A stretch of 64,000 nt of DNA, taken from Bdellovibrionota bacterium (GTDB lineage Bacteria; Bdellovibrionota; UBA1018; CAUJDS01). The translations under genes and the position numbers were made by a program. Below are positions 41,513 to 50,696 of the stretch, one piece after another. The DNA lies in the NCBI GenBank assembly GCA_963169695.1, contig CAUJDS010000082.1:1-64000 (forward strand), written 5' to 3'. The notes beneath the pieces were generated by a model. It had not been told where the DNA came from, ran no database searches, and was given only the letters and a program-made list of their open reading frames with translations. Within the stretch, counting starts at the first letter, position 1. Each line of letters opens with the position of its first letter.

Positions 41513-43471
41513 TCAGGAACTTGCTTTCAGACTCTCAACCTGCGGAATCTTCAAAATCTGTCCAGGAATAATGCGGTCCTGAAAATCAGACCCTTGATAA
41601 CGCCGAATCAACCAATAAGGTACGTCGAGTTCTCGAACAATCCCGTCCACCGTATCGCCATTTTTGACGCGATAAGAATCCACGCCTGTAATTTTGTAGT
41701 TCAAGTAGAAATCTTCTTCGATCGCTAGGTGGTATTCCATACGCTTTGATAGGAATTCCTCTGAGTGGCTGTCTTTTATTGGAAGGCGTATTCTCTGACC
41801 CACCTGAACCGAGTTGAGTCGTCTGGCACCATTTGCTATCTTCACACGAGCGACAGAAGCATGGGCCCACTCAGCAAGGTGACCAAGTGTCTCTTCTGCT
41901 TGCACATGCACTTCATAGAGATTTGACGAAACCTTCTTAGGCCGCAAATCCTCCGAATCCAACTTTGGCCCCGCGAGAGACCCCGACTCGCTACGACTCG
42001 TATCTTCTGGTGCAGTGTTTGCATCAGCACGCAGCCCAAGAAAGGCTTGAATTTTTCCGAAAATTGAACCGTCTGCCACTGCGACCTGCTCCGCTGGCTG
42101 CTGTGGCGCTGGAGAGTTTGTCGGATTGGGAGTTGGGAGAAGGGTCATAGGAATGGGAGGGGATGGCTTTTCGGATTCAACTTTTACAACGGCAACTTTA
42201 TCTAACTTAATTTTGGATTTTTTATTGGACAATGCGACTACGATTTCTTCCAATTTGGATTCATAGCCGATTGGAAGATTGATGGTAGCATTCTTAGGCA
42301 GGACAATGCGTGACTTGAATGCAACCGGTCTTATCGCCAAATTGTAGTCCCTTAGTGAGCCCTCCTCAATTCCGGTGATCTCGGCGATTTGACTCAGCGA
42401 TAAATCTCTCGGTAATTTCACCTGCACAGACTGGACTGGTTGAGGCTTTTGAAAATCTGGAAAATAATTGGAGGGCGCTTCAGAGATTTCGGCGGCTGCT
42501 ATGAATGTCGCGTAGAAGTTTTTAGAAGCAAAGCCAAAGCGCCGCCCTTCATAGTTGTCAATGATAACGTTGATGTCCCTAGAACCCGTATTTCGAATCG
42601 CTCTCTCGATGCTATTCGGTCCATGATTGTAGGCCGTGAGGGCCAATGGCCAAGTTCCAAGCTTATTGAAATTATCACGCAGGAGCCGAATAGCTGCACG
42701 GGCGGCAAGGATTGGATCCCGTCTCTCATCGAAGACATAATTCATCTTGAGTCCATAAATTCGAGCAGTACTTCGCATAAATTGCCATATTCCTGCAGCC
42801 CCGACCTTTGAGTAAGCCTGGTAATTAAAAGAGCTCTCAACATGCGGTAAATAAGCGACCTCTTCTGGGACCTGCATCTCTTTGGTCAATTTCCGAATTT
42901 GATCAATATAAAGGTAGGAGTTCATCAGTCCTTGGTAATAGCGATCCTTAAGGCCCTGCTGAAATCGAATTCCCAAGGACAGTTCCTTAAGGACACGAGG
43001 ATCCGAAGTTTTTGTAATGCGAAGAAGGGCTTCGTCGGAGGCACTGAGTGTCTCTTTTTTGAGAAGCTTCTTTGCAAGGCTGAGCAACTGATCACTAATT
43101 TCGCGTTTTTTATTGCGAACTTCATGAATTTTGGCTTTTCGGGAGAAACCCGCTATATCCATTTTTTGATAAATGATGGATGTATCCCCTTCGTCGTGAA
43201 GGTATCCCTCTGCAGAAGTGATTTCTGTATAGACCTTCTTCCAAAAGTCGACGCGAACCCGCATGGCATCGCTCACTGGAAACACTTCTTGAGAGAGTGG
43301 CCATACTCGTGATGAATAAAGGAAGACCGACGCTAAGATTAACAATCGAATAAATTGACTACGAGATGAAACTAGCAAAATGGCTCCCCTAAAGAATTGA
43401 CCAGGAATCGTTCCATACAGAGTATCGAACTTTGCTCTCCAACGGAAACGACTTGGTTCTTTAGTTGACAT
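41513..43471 (-). CDS. mltD: MltD-like membrane-bound lytic transglycosylase with LysM domains
   Basis: The 652-residue protein has an N-terminal membrane/signal segment (IRLLILASVFLYSS) and an SLT domain (LPHVESSFNYQAYSKVGAAG IWQFMRSTARIYG; catalytic Glu in VESSF). Two C-terminal LysM modules follow (about 520-575 and 595-645; YRVKNGDTVDGIVRELDVPY). It cleaves the glycan strands of peptidoglycan in the periplasm. A Pro-rich linker separates catalytic and LysM parts. It may be the first gene of the minus-strand run that continues into ccoI, 65 bases away. Confidence 0.9.
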   Translation of the reverse strand: MSTKEPSRFRWRAKFDTLYGTIPGQFFRGAILLVSSRSQFIRLLILASVFLYSSRVWPLSQEVFPVSDAMRVRVDFWKKVYTEITSAEGYLHDEGDTSIIYQKMDIAGFSRKAKIHEVRNKKREISDQLLSLAKKLLKKETLSASDEALLRITKTSDPRVLKELSLGIRFQQGLKDRYYQGLMNSYLYIDQIRKLTKEMQVPEEVAYLPHVESSFNYQAYSKVGAAGIWQFMRSTARIYGLKMNYVFDERRDPILAARAAIRLLRDNFNKLGTWPLALTAYNHGPNSIERAIRNTGSRDINVIIDNYEGRRFGFASKNFYATFIAAAEISEAPSNYFPDFQKPQPVQSVQVKLPRDLSLSQIAEITGIEEGSLRDYNLAIRPVAFKSRIVLPKNATINLPIGYESKLEEIVVALSNKKSKIKLDKVAVVKVESEKPSPPIPMTLLPTPNPTNSPAPQQPAEQVAVADGSIFGKIQAFLGLRADANTAPEDTSRSESGSLAGPKLDSEDLRPKKVSSNLYEVHVQAEETLGHLAEWAHASVARVKIANGARRLNSVQVGQRIRLPIKDSHSEEFLSKRMEYHLAIEEDFYLNYKITGVDSYRVKNGDTVDGIVRELDVPYWLIRRYQGSDFQDRIIPGQILKIPQVESLKASS

Positions 43472-43511
43472 ATTGAGTCAATTCAACTAGCCTGCATGAC
43501 AACATTGCGCC

Positions 43512-44228
43512 ATGCGTCTTTGTTTCGGAGCAAGGAGTTTTTTTTACGTGAGGTCGTTTCAATTGATAAACAGGAATCACTATCTGCCCAGAATGATTTG
43601 CATTTTTGCAACGGCTTCTCTTGTTCTGCTGTTCACCTCCATTCTGGCCTATGCCTCTGAGTCAGACCAAAGGGACCCTCTCCAGTACGGAACCTTGGTC
43701 ATTGCTGAGCCGGTGCACTCCGCTTATGAGAATCGCTTCCTTACCAAATTCCTCACTTCGCATGACTGGGGCGATTCGCACTACGTCATTTATTCAGCAT
43801 CACTGGAGTTGGAGCGACCGTTGACCCCCATCTTTTCCTTGGGAATAAGGGGAACCAAGTATTTTGTTTCTGAGTCCGAAACCTTCACAGCACTTCGTGA
43901 AGCGCTAGAACTTCAGAGGTACTCCATTACAACTCTAGTCCCCAATTACTCCGTGCACGCGCTGGCTACACTCGTACCGTTTTCTGGCACCGCTGCGTTC
44001 TTTGGATCTCATCCTCGGCCAGTAAGATTCATTGCTACTTTGGGTCCAGGAATCACAAGTTATCAAGAAGCCGGAAGTCGATTCAGTTTGACCTGGGGCC
44101 TCGGATCCACCTTTGGAATATCAGAACAGGTTGGGATGCAGTTTCAATTTGGACAAGAGCGTGATTTCGGAGCACCCGAGACAGTCCTCCGCAACCATGT
44201 CAATCTGGGATTCTATGTGGCGCTTTGA
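43512..44228 (+). CDS. Exported beta-rich protein, probable outer-membrane barrel
   Basis: The 238-residue frame contains a signal sequence (RMICIFATASLVLLFTSILA YA), possibly starting at an internal ATG near 43587, and then regular amphipathic strands ending HVNLGFYVAL. It looks like a small barrel of the outer membrane. It opens the operon that leads to the proton-channel genes, and the next gene overlaps its end by 14 bases. Confidence 0.6.
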   Translation: MRLCFGARSFFYVRSFQLINRNHYLPRMICIFATASLVLLFTSILAYASESDQRDPLQYGTLVIAEPVHSAYENRFLTKFLTSHDWGDSHYVIYSASLELERPLTPIFSLGIRGTKYFVSESETFTALREALELQRYSITTLVPNYSVHALATLVPFSGTAAFFGSHPRPVRFIATLGPGITSYQEAGSRFSLTWGLGSTFGISEQVGMQFQFGQERDFGAPETVLRNHVNLGFYVAL

Positions 44229-44751
44229 TCGAATTTTCGCATTCCCAGCGCTAATTCTTAGCTTAACTCTCTTTGCAGTTCCTGCTCAATCCGAAGTGAA
44301 TTCAAATTACCTCGCACGTTTTGTCAAACAGCAACGTGAGAATTACCAACAGCAGAGTTGGCCAAAGTTCTTTGGATTTGCACGTTTCTACCGAGAGCGC
44401 TTGCTCAAGGAAGAACCCCATTGGGTTAACGCTGACTTACTTGCTCTAGAAATATTGGCCTTAGCGAAACACTGCCAATGGACATTGTCAGAAATGGCCG
44501 CTCAAAAGTCCTTCCTTCTGATGGCTTCGGAACCAGATCGACTCAAAATCAGAAAAGCCTATCAGTACATGCTCCTCATGAAGGGGAGCAATCGTTACGG
44601 GACCGTAACGCAGGCGACTCGCTTTAGTATCCCTTTGAACTTCTTTAGCTCTACCCAATACAAGGAAGCAGAAGAACTCGCCACTCTCCCTGTCCAATCT
44701 CCGAATCAACTCCAAGTATTTCTGCCCATCGCATGTGAGGATAGAACTTGA
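44215..44751 (+). CDS. Exported helical protein of unknown function
   Basis: From the ATG at 44215 the product has 178 residues: signal peptide ending PAQSEV, then a helical mature part resembling tetratricopeptide-type helices (HWVNADLLALEILALAKHCQ). No family recognised. It overlaps the preceding gene by 14 bases and the following TTG-started gene by four, so it is part of one operon. Confidence 0.65.
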   Translation: MWRFDRIFAFPALILSLTLFAVPAQSEVNSNYLARFVKQQRENYQQQSWPKFFGFARFYRERLLKEEPHWVNADLLALEILALAKHCQWTLSEMAAQKSFLLMASEPDRLKIRKAYQYMLLMKGSNRYGTVTQATRFSIPLNFFSSTQYKEAEELATLPVQSPNQLQVFLPIACEDRT

Positions 44752-46955
44752 AGAATTCTTTTTTTGGAATCTCACTCTACGCAATTGCCGCTCTTCAACC
44801 GGTCGATTCGTTCCTAGATGGCCTAGTCAAATTAGACAATGGTTCCAGAGATCAAGGTTATTCGTCCCTGGAAGCAGCATTTGAAAGTACTGAGAAAACT
44901 GAGAAGAAGGCCCAGCTTGCTATTCAATTGGCCTTTGCGGACCAGCATTTTTTAAAAAAGCCCAAACATTTTTACGCTGATTTTGCGATGAAAAATACCC
45001 CTGATCAGAAAACCACCCTGCGTGCTCGGCTCAACATCGTAATGGCCGATAGCTTTTTTGAGTTCGGAAAAATTCCTGAATCCAAAATCGGATACGAATC
45101 AGCACTAAAGATATCCAATTTGAAGGAACAGGATCAAGAATACGTCACCTACAAGCTGGGTTGGGTTCTGCTTAACCAGAATGAATTAGAAAAAACCCAC
45201 CTACTTTGGAACCAATGGCTAAAAAACCACTCCAAGGGCGACCTTCGCCCAGAAATGCTTCGAGATTTCACCAAGGCGTGGGTAGAGTGGGTGCATCTCA
45301 AGCCCCAGGAAGCTTCATCCTACGATTTAATTTTGTCCGACCAATCTGAATACGACAATTCAACTGAAGGGTTCCTTAATGGAATCCGCAGAGAGCAGAT
45401 CAAAACGCCTGAATCTATACTTCCGAGAATTTCCGAGAATAGGCTCCGTACAAAAATTGCAGAGTCGCTACTGATAGATCCTGGATTCTTTTTTACCGAC
45501 TCCTGCAAGGGAGTTTCTTGGATGCCCTACTCATCAAGTGATTTCCAAAAAGTACAAAGCAAAGCTCTGATTAGAATTTTAGGCAATTGCCTCAAGCAAA
45601 TCGAACCCACTCATGACAGCCTACACGGGCAGCTTGCGGCAATTGTTGAATTCTATTCGCGGCTTGAAAGAAAAGAACTTGAAAGATGGCCTCTTGCACA
45701 AGCCTACGCATGGCTTAATCGTGGAACAGAATCTTGCAAGGAGTTTATATCGCTTCTTACTGAATCCAATTTGAATGCTGACGGTACTCTCGAAAAATTA
45801 TTGAGTAATACTATTTTTCAGTGTCGAAATAATGTTGCTAACATAGAGGACAGTCATCTTCTGGATTCCATAAGAAAAAAAGTACTCTTACTCGATGTCA
45901 ACGGCAAAGGAATATTTGCTACCTTACTCGCTTCTCCTGTGTTCAGAAATTTGTACCTGGAAAGTCTCAAGAAAAGCAGCCCAACCTCACAAGTAGATTG
46001 GGCCATTGCTCTCTATCTTCAATGGGCTGAAGAAAACCTAACATCTGAAGCCTATGAAAAAGAACTGGTCACTATTCAGAACCGAACTGACAGCGTGTCT
46101 TTGGACAGCAGAAAGCAAGCGATCCTACTAAAGCAAATCAAAAGCCAAAACTGGAACTCAGCCTTGGATTCACTGAGAAGACTGGCGCCGCTCAATCAAC
46201 CTTTGAGTCAGCAGCAACTACAATCATGGACCTTGGTTTTATGGAATCATGGGCAGCTCCAGAGCAATCGCCCGCCCGAGACTTCCCTGATCCAGGAAAG
46301 AATCCTCCAGTCGCTTCAACAGGGACCCAACGCCAGCTTAGCTGCAATGTTTACTGCCTTTAAATTGCGCGATCGCGCAATTCTCGATTTGTGGAAGCAT
46401 TGGGCGCTCCTGCATCAGACCATTGAGCAAAACGCTGAACTTTTAGAAAGGATTTTTGAGGATACCTTAGAGTTCTCATTGGAAGCCAAGGACATTGATC
46501 GAGTGCTACTACTTCAGCAGGTGGCTGTCGCACCGGGAGACTATGCTAAGAATCTGATGTCCAAAATAGTGGCCATAAATAAAGCACCAGATTCAATGCC
46601 ACAGCCGCTGACGGTGCCGACCATTCTCGCTAAGTCCTCTTTGGTTCCTGACCTTGTTTATCTAAGAAAGCTCAGGTCGTTAGAATATCAGTTTCAGCTA
46701 TTGGACCTAGAGAAGTCGCCGAATATGACGAAGACCTTGGGACAAGAAATTGCCTCCATTCAGAAGGTGATACGAGAAACTAAGGCAAGGAAGTGGAATT
46801 CAAAGTCCCTTTCTCGACTCAGCGAAGAGTCGCTCAAACGAGCTATTCAGGGATTTGCCGATGCCATTGAACGGACCAAGACAGGTGATCAAGAATCCAA
46901 GGATCAGCTTACTAAAATCAGTGCAACCGTTCGAAGCTGGGGGGGAGCATCGTGA
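44748..46955 (+). CDS. Large helical TPR-like exported protein
   Basis: The 735-residue product starts at TTG 44748, overlapping the previous stop. It consists almost entirely of paired helices in TPR style, for example AQLAIQLAFADQHFLKKPKH and YVTYKLGWVLLNQNELEKTH. The signal-like N-terminus (FFGISLYAIAAL) is short. In Myxococcus the AglT protein, also rich in TPR helices, is encoded beside AglX/AglV/PglI-type genes; the similar setting here suggests a periplasmic scaffold of the same kind of machine. Confidence 0.7.
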   Translation: MKNSFFGISLYAIAALQPVDSFLDGLVKLDNGSRDQGYSSLEAAFESTEKTEKKAQLAIQLAFADQHFLKKPKHFYADFAMKNTPDQKTTLRARLNIVMADSFFEFGKIPESKIGYESALKISNLKEQDQEYVTYKLGWVLLNQNELEKTHLLWNQWLKNHSKGDLRPEMLRDFTKAWVEWVHLKPQEASSYDLILSDQSEYDNSTEGFLNGIRREQIKTPESILPRISENRLRTKIAESLLIDPGFFFTDSCKGVSWMPYSSSDFQKVQSKALIRILGNCLKQIEPTHDSLHGQLAAIVEFYSRLERKELERWPLAQAYAWLNRGTESCKEFISLLTESNLNADGTLEKLLSNTIFQCRNNVANIEDSHLLDSIRKKVLLLDVNGKGIFATLLASPVFRNLYLESLKKSSPTSQVDWAIALYLQWAEENLTSEAYEKELVTIQNRTDSVSLDSRKQAILLKQIKSQNWNSALDSLRRLAPLNQPLSQQQLQSWTLVLWNHGQLQSNRPPETSLIQERILQSLQQGPNASLAAMFTAFKLRDRAILDLWKHWALLHQTIEQNAELLERIFEDTLEFSLEAKDIDRVLLLQQVAVAPGDYAKNLMSKIVAINKAPDSMPQPLTVPTILAKSSLVPDLVYLRKLRSLEYQFQLLDLEKSPNMTKTLGQEIASIQKVIRETKARKWNSKSLSRLSEESLKRAIQGFADAIERTKTGDQESKDQLTKISATVRSWGGAS

Positions 46956-47191
46956 AAATTCTGAAATCGTTGGTATTGGGCTCAATAGTGGTTTGTTCAA
47001 TCGCCTTTTCATCTGGGGCTGGGCACACCCAAGAGCCCATGAACCTTGGTGAATTAGAGATTACTGGAGAAGTACGCAGACCTAATCTTTTTTTGGTAGA
47101 TTCTCATGGCGCCGATACGGAGGCCTTGGGCAAAATTGCCTTAGAAAGCCTAAAGGAATTTGAAAGAGAACTCCTAGGAGATTACAAATGA
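46952..47191 (+). CDS. Small exported protein of the Agl-like operon
   Basis: The 79-residue product starts at GTG 46952 (GGGGGAG 5-6 bases ahead). It has a signal peptide (SLVLGSIVVCSIAFSSGAG) and a short mature part with MNLGELEITGEVRRPNLFLV. It overlaps genes on both sides by four bases. Function is unknown; a periplasmic accessory of the adjoining TonB/AgmX-like protein is likely from position. Confidence 0.7.
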   Translation: MKILKSLVLGSIVVCSIAFSSGAGHTQEPMNLGELEITGEVRRPNLFLVDSHGADTEALGKIALESLKEFERELLGDYK

Positions 47192-48030
47192 ATACCGCAT
47201 TGCCTCTACCAAGCCGACCGAGTGGACTCCGAGCATCTCTGGCGATCCATTCCCTTGTGTTTGCGAGTTTTTTTGTTTTTCAACATTACTACCTACCGCT
47301 TACCGTTCCGGTAGAGGAAGAATCTATACAAGTCATTGTCATTGGTGACATCGACAGTGAAATCACAAAACAAGGATCACGATCAAAGATCCATATCTCC
47401 GATATGAAGAATGGGCTCATCCTCGCGGACGGAGTGGGGGGGAGAGGGAAAGCCGCTATGGCCAAAGGCCTAGGTGCATTAGCTAGCTCCTTAGGCAATA
47501 GCCCGACCCTTTCTCGAAAAATCATACCGGGTAAACCTGAAACAACCTCAGGTAGAACCGCCCTGGCGGCATTGGCCACCGAATTTCAACGCGACCTAAT
47601 TGGCTCACAAGGACAGGGCAACGGACAGGGGACGCAACCTAGCATCAAATCCCTTACCAGCCTGCCTGCCAAGATGGATGGCGTTGAATGGAAGAAGATT
47701 GAAGGACTCGAAATGCAGTCTCAAGGAAATCTATCGGATAAAGACGTCTCCCTGGTAAGGCAAAAGATCGGCGCACAGAGTCTAGCGGTTCGTGATTGCT
47801 ACGAAAAAGCGCTACTTCAAGATCGAGACATTTCTGGTAAAGTAGACTTTCTGTTCAAGGTCGGCGCTAAAGGAGCACTCAAAGGCACGAAAGTTAATTT
47901 TAGCGGCACGGGCCAAGAATCGAGCGTAGAGGCGCTGAGGGGATGTTTGAGTTCTCTTTTTGGAGCTCTCAGTCTTCCAGCTCACCTTTTGGGAATTGAA
48001 TTTAAAATGAGTTTTCGAGTTAAGTCATAA
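47188..48030 (+). CDS. AgmX/PglI-type TonB-like protein
   Basis: The 280-residue protein has one N-terminal membrane helix (LAIHSLVFASFFVFQHYYL), a Gly-rich linker and a C-terminal domain of the AgmX/PglI family (VRQKIGAQSLAVRDCYEKAL, GKVDFLFKVGAKG, CLSSLFGALSLP). Such proteins act like TonB, passing proton-motive energy from ExbB/ExbD-type channels across the periplasm. Its place directly before the channel genes fits. Confidence 0.8.
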   Translation: MNTALPLPSRPSGLRASLAIHSLVFASFFVFQHYYLPLTVPVEEESIQVIVIGDIDSEITKQGSRSKIHISDMKNGLILADGVGGRGKAAMAKGLGALASSLGNSPTLSRKIIPGKPETTSGRTALAALATEFQRDLIGSQGQGNGQGTQPSIKSLTSLPAKMDGVEWKKIEGLEMQSQGNLSDKDVSLVRQKIGAQSLAVRDCYEKALLQDRDISGKVDFLFKVGAKGALKGTKVNFSGTGQESSVEALRGCLSSLFGALSLPAHLLGIEFKMSFRVKS

Positions 48031-48057
48031 GGATCAATTTAGAATGGAGCATCAAAA

Positions 48058-48726
48058 ATGATTTCGAATATTTTTTTAACTTTGGCTTTGGCGGGTTCCG
48101 AGTGGGTTTTGTACCTTCTGATTTTAGTTTCCGTTCTTTCTGTTGCTGTCATGTTCGAACGCAGTCAGTTTTATCGAAATTCCAATCGATCTATTAAAGA
48201 ATTTCAAGATGCGCTTCGGAAGGCAGCACACTTCGGCGAATGGGATAAAGCACATCAACTCGCCAAAGAGCGTTTGGATTTGGCAAAAACCGGAGCCGGA
48301 TCTTTCGAGGCCAACGTCGCTTTCTCTATGATTGAGTTTTCTCAGTCCCAGAAAACAGCCCTGAACATTGAAGCGCTTGAACAAACAGGGAAGGATGCGC
48401 TCCTTCGAGTCAAAAACAAATGGGAAGACAACCTCTACATCCTTGCAACCATTGGGAACAACGCTCCCTTTCTCGGACTCTTTGGAACAGTGTTAGGAAT
48501 TATTCAAGCGTTCCATAGCTTGTCCGAACAAGCCGAAACAGGCGCCAAAATGATCACTTCGGGGCTATCAGAGGCGCTCGTAGCTACTGCAGTAGGCATT
48601 CTCGTCGCAATACCTGCCGTAATCGCATTCAATCGCTTTCAAAGGAGAGTGCGTGTTGCGATCACTGATGGAGAAGCGTTCATGTCGTATTTAATCGCTC
48701 GCCTGAGCCAGAAAAGGGAAGGGTAG
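48058..48726 (+). CDS. MotA/TolQ/ExbB-type proton channel (AglX-like)
   Basis: The 222-residue protein has three membrane helices and the family segment LYILATIGNNAPFLGLFGTV LGIIQAFHSL followed by ITSGLSEALVATAVGILVAI PAVIAFN. It forms the pentameric channel of Tol/Exb/Agl-type motors. It is followed directly by the ExbD-type partner. Confidence 0.92.
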   Translation: MISNIFLTLALAGSEWVLYLLILVSVLSVAVMFERSQFYRNSNRSIKEFQDALRKAAHFGEWDKAHQLAKERLDLAKTGAGSFEANVAFSMIEFSQSQKTALNIEALEQTGKDALLRVKNKWEDNLYILATIGNNAPFLGLFGTVLGIIQAFHSLSEQAETGAKMITSGLSEALVATAVGILVAIPAVIAFNRFQRRVRVAITDGEAFMSYLIARLSQKREG

Positions 48727-48732
48727 TTGGGG

Positions 48733-49155
48733 ATGGCTGGTGGAAATTTAAGCTCTGACAATGATGACGGACTCATCTCTGCGATCAACGTAACTCCCAT
48801 GGTAGATATTGTTTTGGTGCTCTTGGTAATTTTTATGATTACCGCACCCGTTATTTACCAGTCCGCCATAAAGGTGCAGCTGCCAAAGGCATCAAGTGGC
48901 GAGAAGCCGCAGAAATCTCAATTTAACTTTGTTGTCACAAAAGACAGTGAAGTCCTTTGGAATTCTGAAAAACTTGGATGGGCAGAAATTGAAGATAAGC
49001 TCAAAGGCGTATCGGAATCAGACAAGGACGCTCCTGTTTCAATTTCAGCCGATGACAAGGCCTATCATGGACAGGTTATTCACCTAATGGACCTCCTTCA
49101 AAAAGCAGGTCTCAAGAAATTTGCACTCAACGTGGAGAAGGTCATTAAGAAATAG
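48733..49155 (+). CDS. ExbD/TolR-type channel partner (AglV-like)
   Basis: The 140-residue protein has the family N-terminus ISAINVTPMVDIVLVLLVIF, with the proton-carrying Asp in MVD, one membrane helix and a periplasmic ExbD domain. A start at ATG 48733 is preferred to TTG 48727. The stop codon is followed after only two bases by the ATG of the sheath-like gene, which ties the motor to the contractile system. Confidence 0.92.
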   Translation: MAGGNLSSDNDDGLISAINVTPMVDIVLVLLVIFMITAPVIYQSAIKVQLPKASSGEKPQKSQFNFVVTKDSEVLWNSEKLGWAEIEDKLKGVSESDKDAPVSISADDKAYHGQVIHLMDLLQKAGLKKFALNVEKVIKK

Positions 49156-49157
49156 CC

Positions 49158-50324
49158 ATGTTTATTACCGATATTATTCAAAGAGTCGAATCTCCCGAAC
49201 GAACTTATCCAAAGGTAGGATTACTTTTTGAATCGACCGGTATTCCTGTTTTCGTAATTGCCACAATGAAACAGCTGCCTCCTGTTCCAGTAGAAATTCG
49301 AGAAGCCGGTCGCATCTTAAAGTTTTTTGGCGATAGACCGCTCCACCCCATGGAGCGGTTGGGTTTGAACTCTGTATTAGCTTTTTTTGCGGCAGGTGGA
49401 ACACGTCTTTATTTACTGCCCGTCACTGTCTCGGAGACTTGCTGGAAATCAGGCGGCCAACTCACTGAAGAACTACTTGGAAAGGACCTTGGCTTCTTTG
49501 ACAGAACCGGACTCCATGCGCTTAAAAATTATGAATCTATCGTCGATTTAGTGTGCTTTCCTCAAATTGCAGCTTGCCTGGAGCCACTTGCCTGCCGTGA
49601 TTTTTATAGCCGAGCCATCACCGTAGTAAATCAATTCTCAAATTTGTTTCTCCTAGTAGATAGCCCCTTTGAAATGGATGAGGATGCCGCAATCGCGTGG
49701 CGGCAGCCGCTTACTTCTTCTTCAGCAGCAGCATTCTACCCTTGGATTTCTTATGCAGATAAAGGCTTAATTCCCGCAAGCGTCGTAGCATCCGCACACC
49801 TTCAGATTACGGACCTACAATACGGATTGAGTGAGTCTCCTGCAAATATCCCCATTAAGGGCCCTTTCCATGCTTCCACTCCCTTGGAGCCAGATCAGAT
49901 TAAGCGACTCAACCGAGGACGATTGAACGCTCTTTTTTCTAACTTTCAGAAAACCTTGATGATCTGGGGATCATGCACCCTTCATTCTGGGGATGATGAT
50001 CTCGCGCACCTTCAGTATGCTAGAACTGCCCGGGCAATAGAAGATTCGATTAGGAGAATTGCTGAACCCTATCTGCTGGAACCCAGGACCCAAAGCACTT
50101 GCACAGGACTGGAAGAGGATGTGGGTAGTTTTTTTCGCCAGCTTATTGCACAGAAAATTCTCTTTGAAACTCCTGGCAATGGTCTGCCCTATGAGGTTAC
50201 TTGCACCTTAGGCAATAGCTCAGAAGCAGGAGCACGAGGCAGATGGGACCAGGCAATCGAAATGCAAATTGGTATTTATCTTGAAAAATCGTCCCAGAGA
50301 CTAGGCTTTGAGATGGCCTTCTGA
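49158..50324 (+). CDS. Divergent contractile-sheath paralogue
   Basis: The 388-residue protein aligns along its length with the canonical sheath encoded at 51338. Corresponding blocks are LNSVLAFFAAGGTRLYLLPV against AHAVYGFFANGGGKCFICNV, FYPWISYADKGLIPASVVAS against the PWVKV...PPSGFVCGLYS block, LNALFSNFQKTLMIWGSCTL against the NLIRDFGDAGLKVYGARTL block, and a matching C-terminal strand pair. It lacks the N-terminal APGVY motif and the terminal KPAEF motif that link neighbouring sheath subunits, so it may be a cap, a baseplate adaptor or a non-contracting ring. It is two bases from the ExbD-type gene and ends the motor operon. Confidence 0.7.
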   Translation: MFITDIIQRVESPERTYPKVGLLFESTGIPVFVIATMKQLPPVPVEIREAGRILKFFGDRPLHPMERLGLNSVLAFFAAGGTRLYLLPVTVSETCWKSGGQLTEELLGKDLGFFDRTGLHALKNYESIVDLVCFPQIAACLEPLACRDFYSRAITVVNQFSNLFLLVDSPFEMDEDAAIAWRQPLTSSSAAAFYPWISYADKGLIPASVVASAHLQITDLQYGLSESPANIPIKGPFHASTPLEPDQIKRLNRGRLNALFSNFQKTLMIWGSCTLHSGDDDLAHLQYARTARAIEDSIRRIAEPYLLEPRTQSTCTGLEEDVGSFFRQLIAQKILFETPGNGLPYEVTCTLGNSSEAGARGRWDQAIEMQIGIYLEKSSQRLGFEMAF

Positions 50325-50696
50325 ATACATGATTAAATTGATCATTTTATATTCAAAAAAAAGCTGATAAATTGCCATTTAAGAAAAAATAACTAGCAGC
50401 CTTTATAGGTCATCTCATTCCTGTATTTTAATAAAAATGAATGATTACAAATGATTATGTAATTTTTTACCCCAGATTTTTACGGACACTGAAAAGCTGC
50501 TATTTCTATAAAATCCGACTGTTTTAATTAAAAAAGTCAGGTATTTGAGTGGACATGGGCTGTCGATTAGGTTAATCAAGTGTCGTAACGCTGCGTGCAG
50601 AAAATGCTGTTCGCGGCGTCGCTGATTTAAACCGACTGAACCATCTGCGCCAAAAGTGGTACCGGTGGAAGTCAAAAAGTGCCAGAAGACGGGAAA
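50325..50696. other. AT-rich intergenic region before the injection-system operon
   Basis: About 370 bases without a gene, clearly more AT-rich than its neighbours over the first 200. It holds an inverted repeat ATGAT/ATCAT at 50329-50345 and a weak terminator-like hairpin at 50444-50468. It probably contains the promoter and control sites of the operon that starts at 50697, but I cannot identify a convincing -35/-10 pair. Confidence 0.55.
50444..50468 (+). terminator. Weak candidate terminator
   Basis: ATTACA and TGTAAT form a 6-bp AT-rich stem with an 8-base loop, followed by six T. The low GC content makes it a poor terminator, but its place 120 bases after the sheath-like gene fits. Confidence 0.3.
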
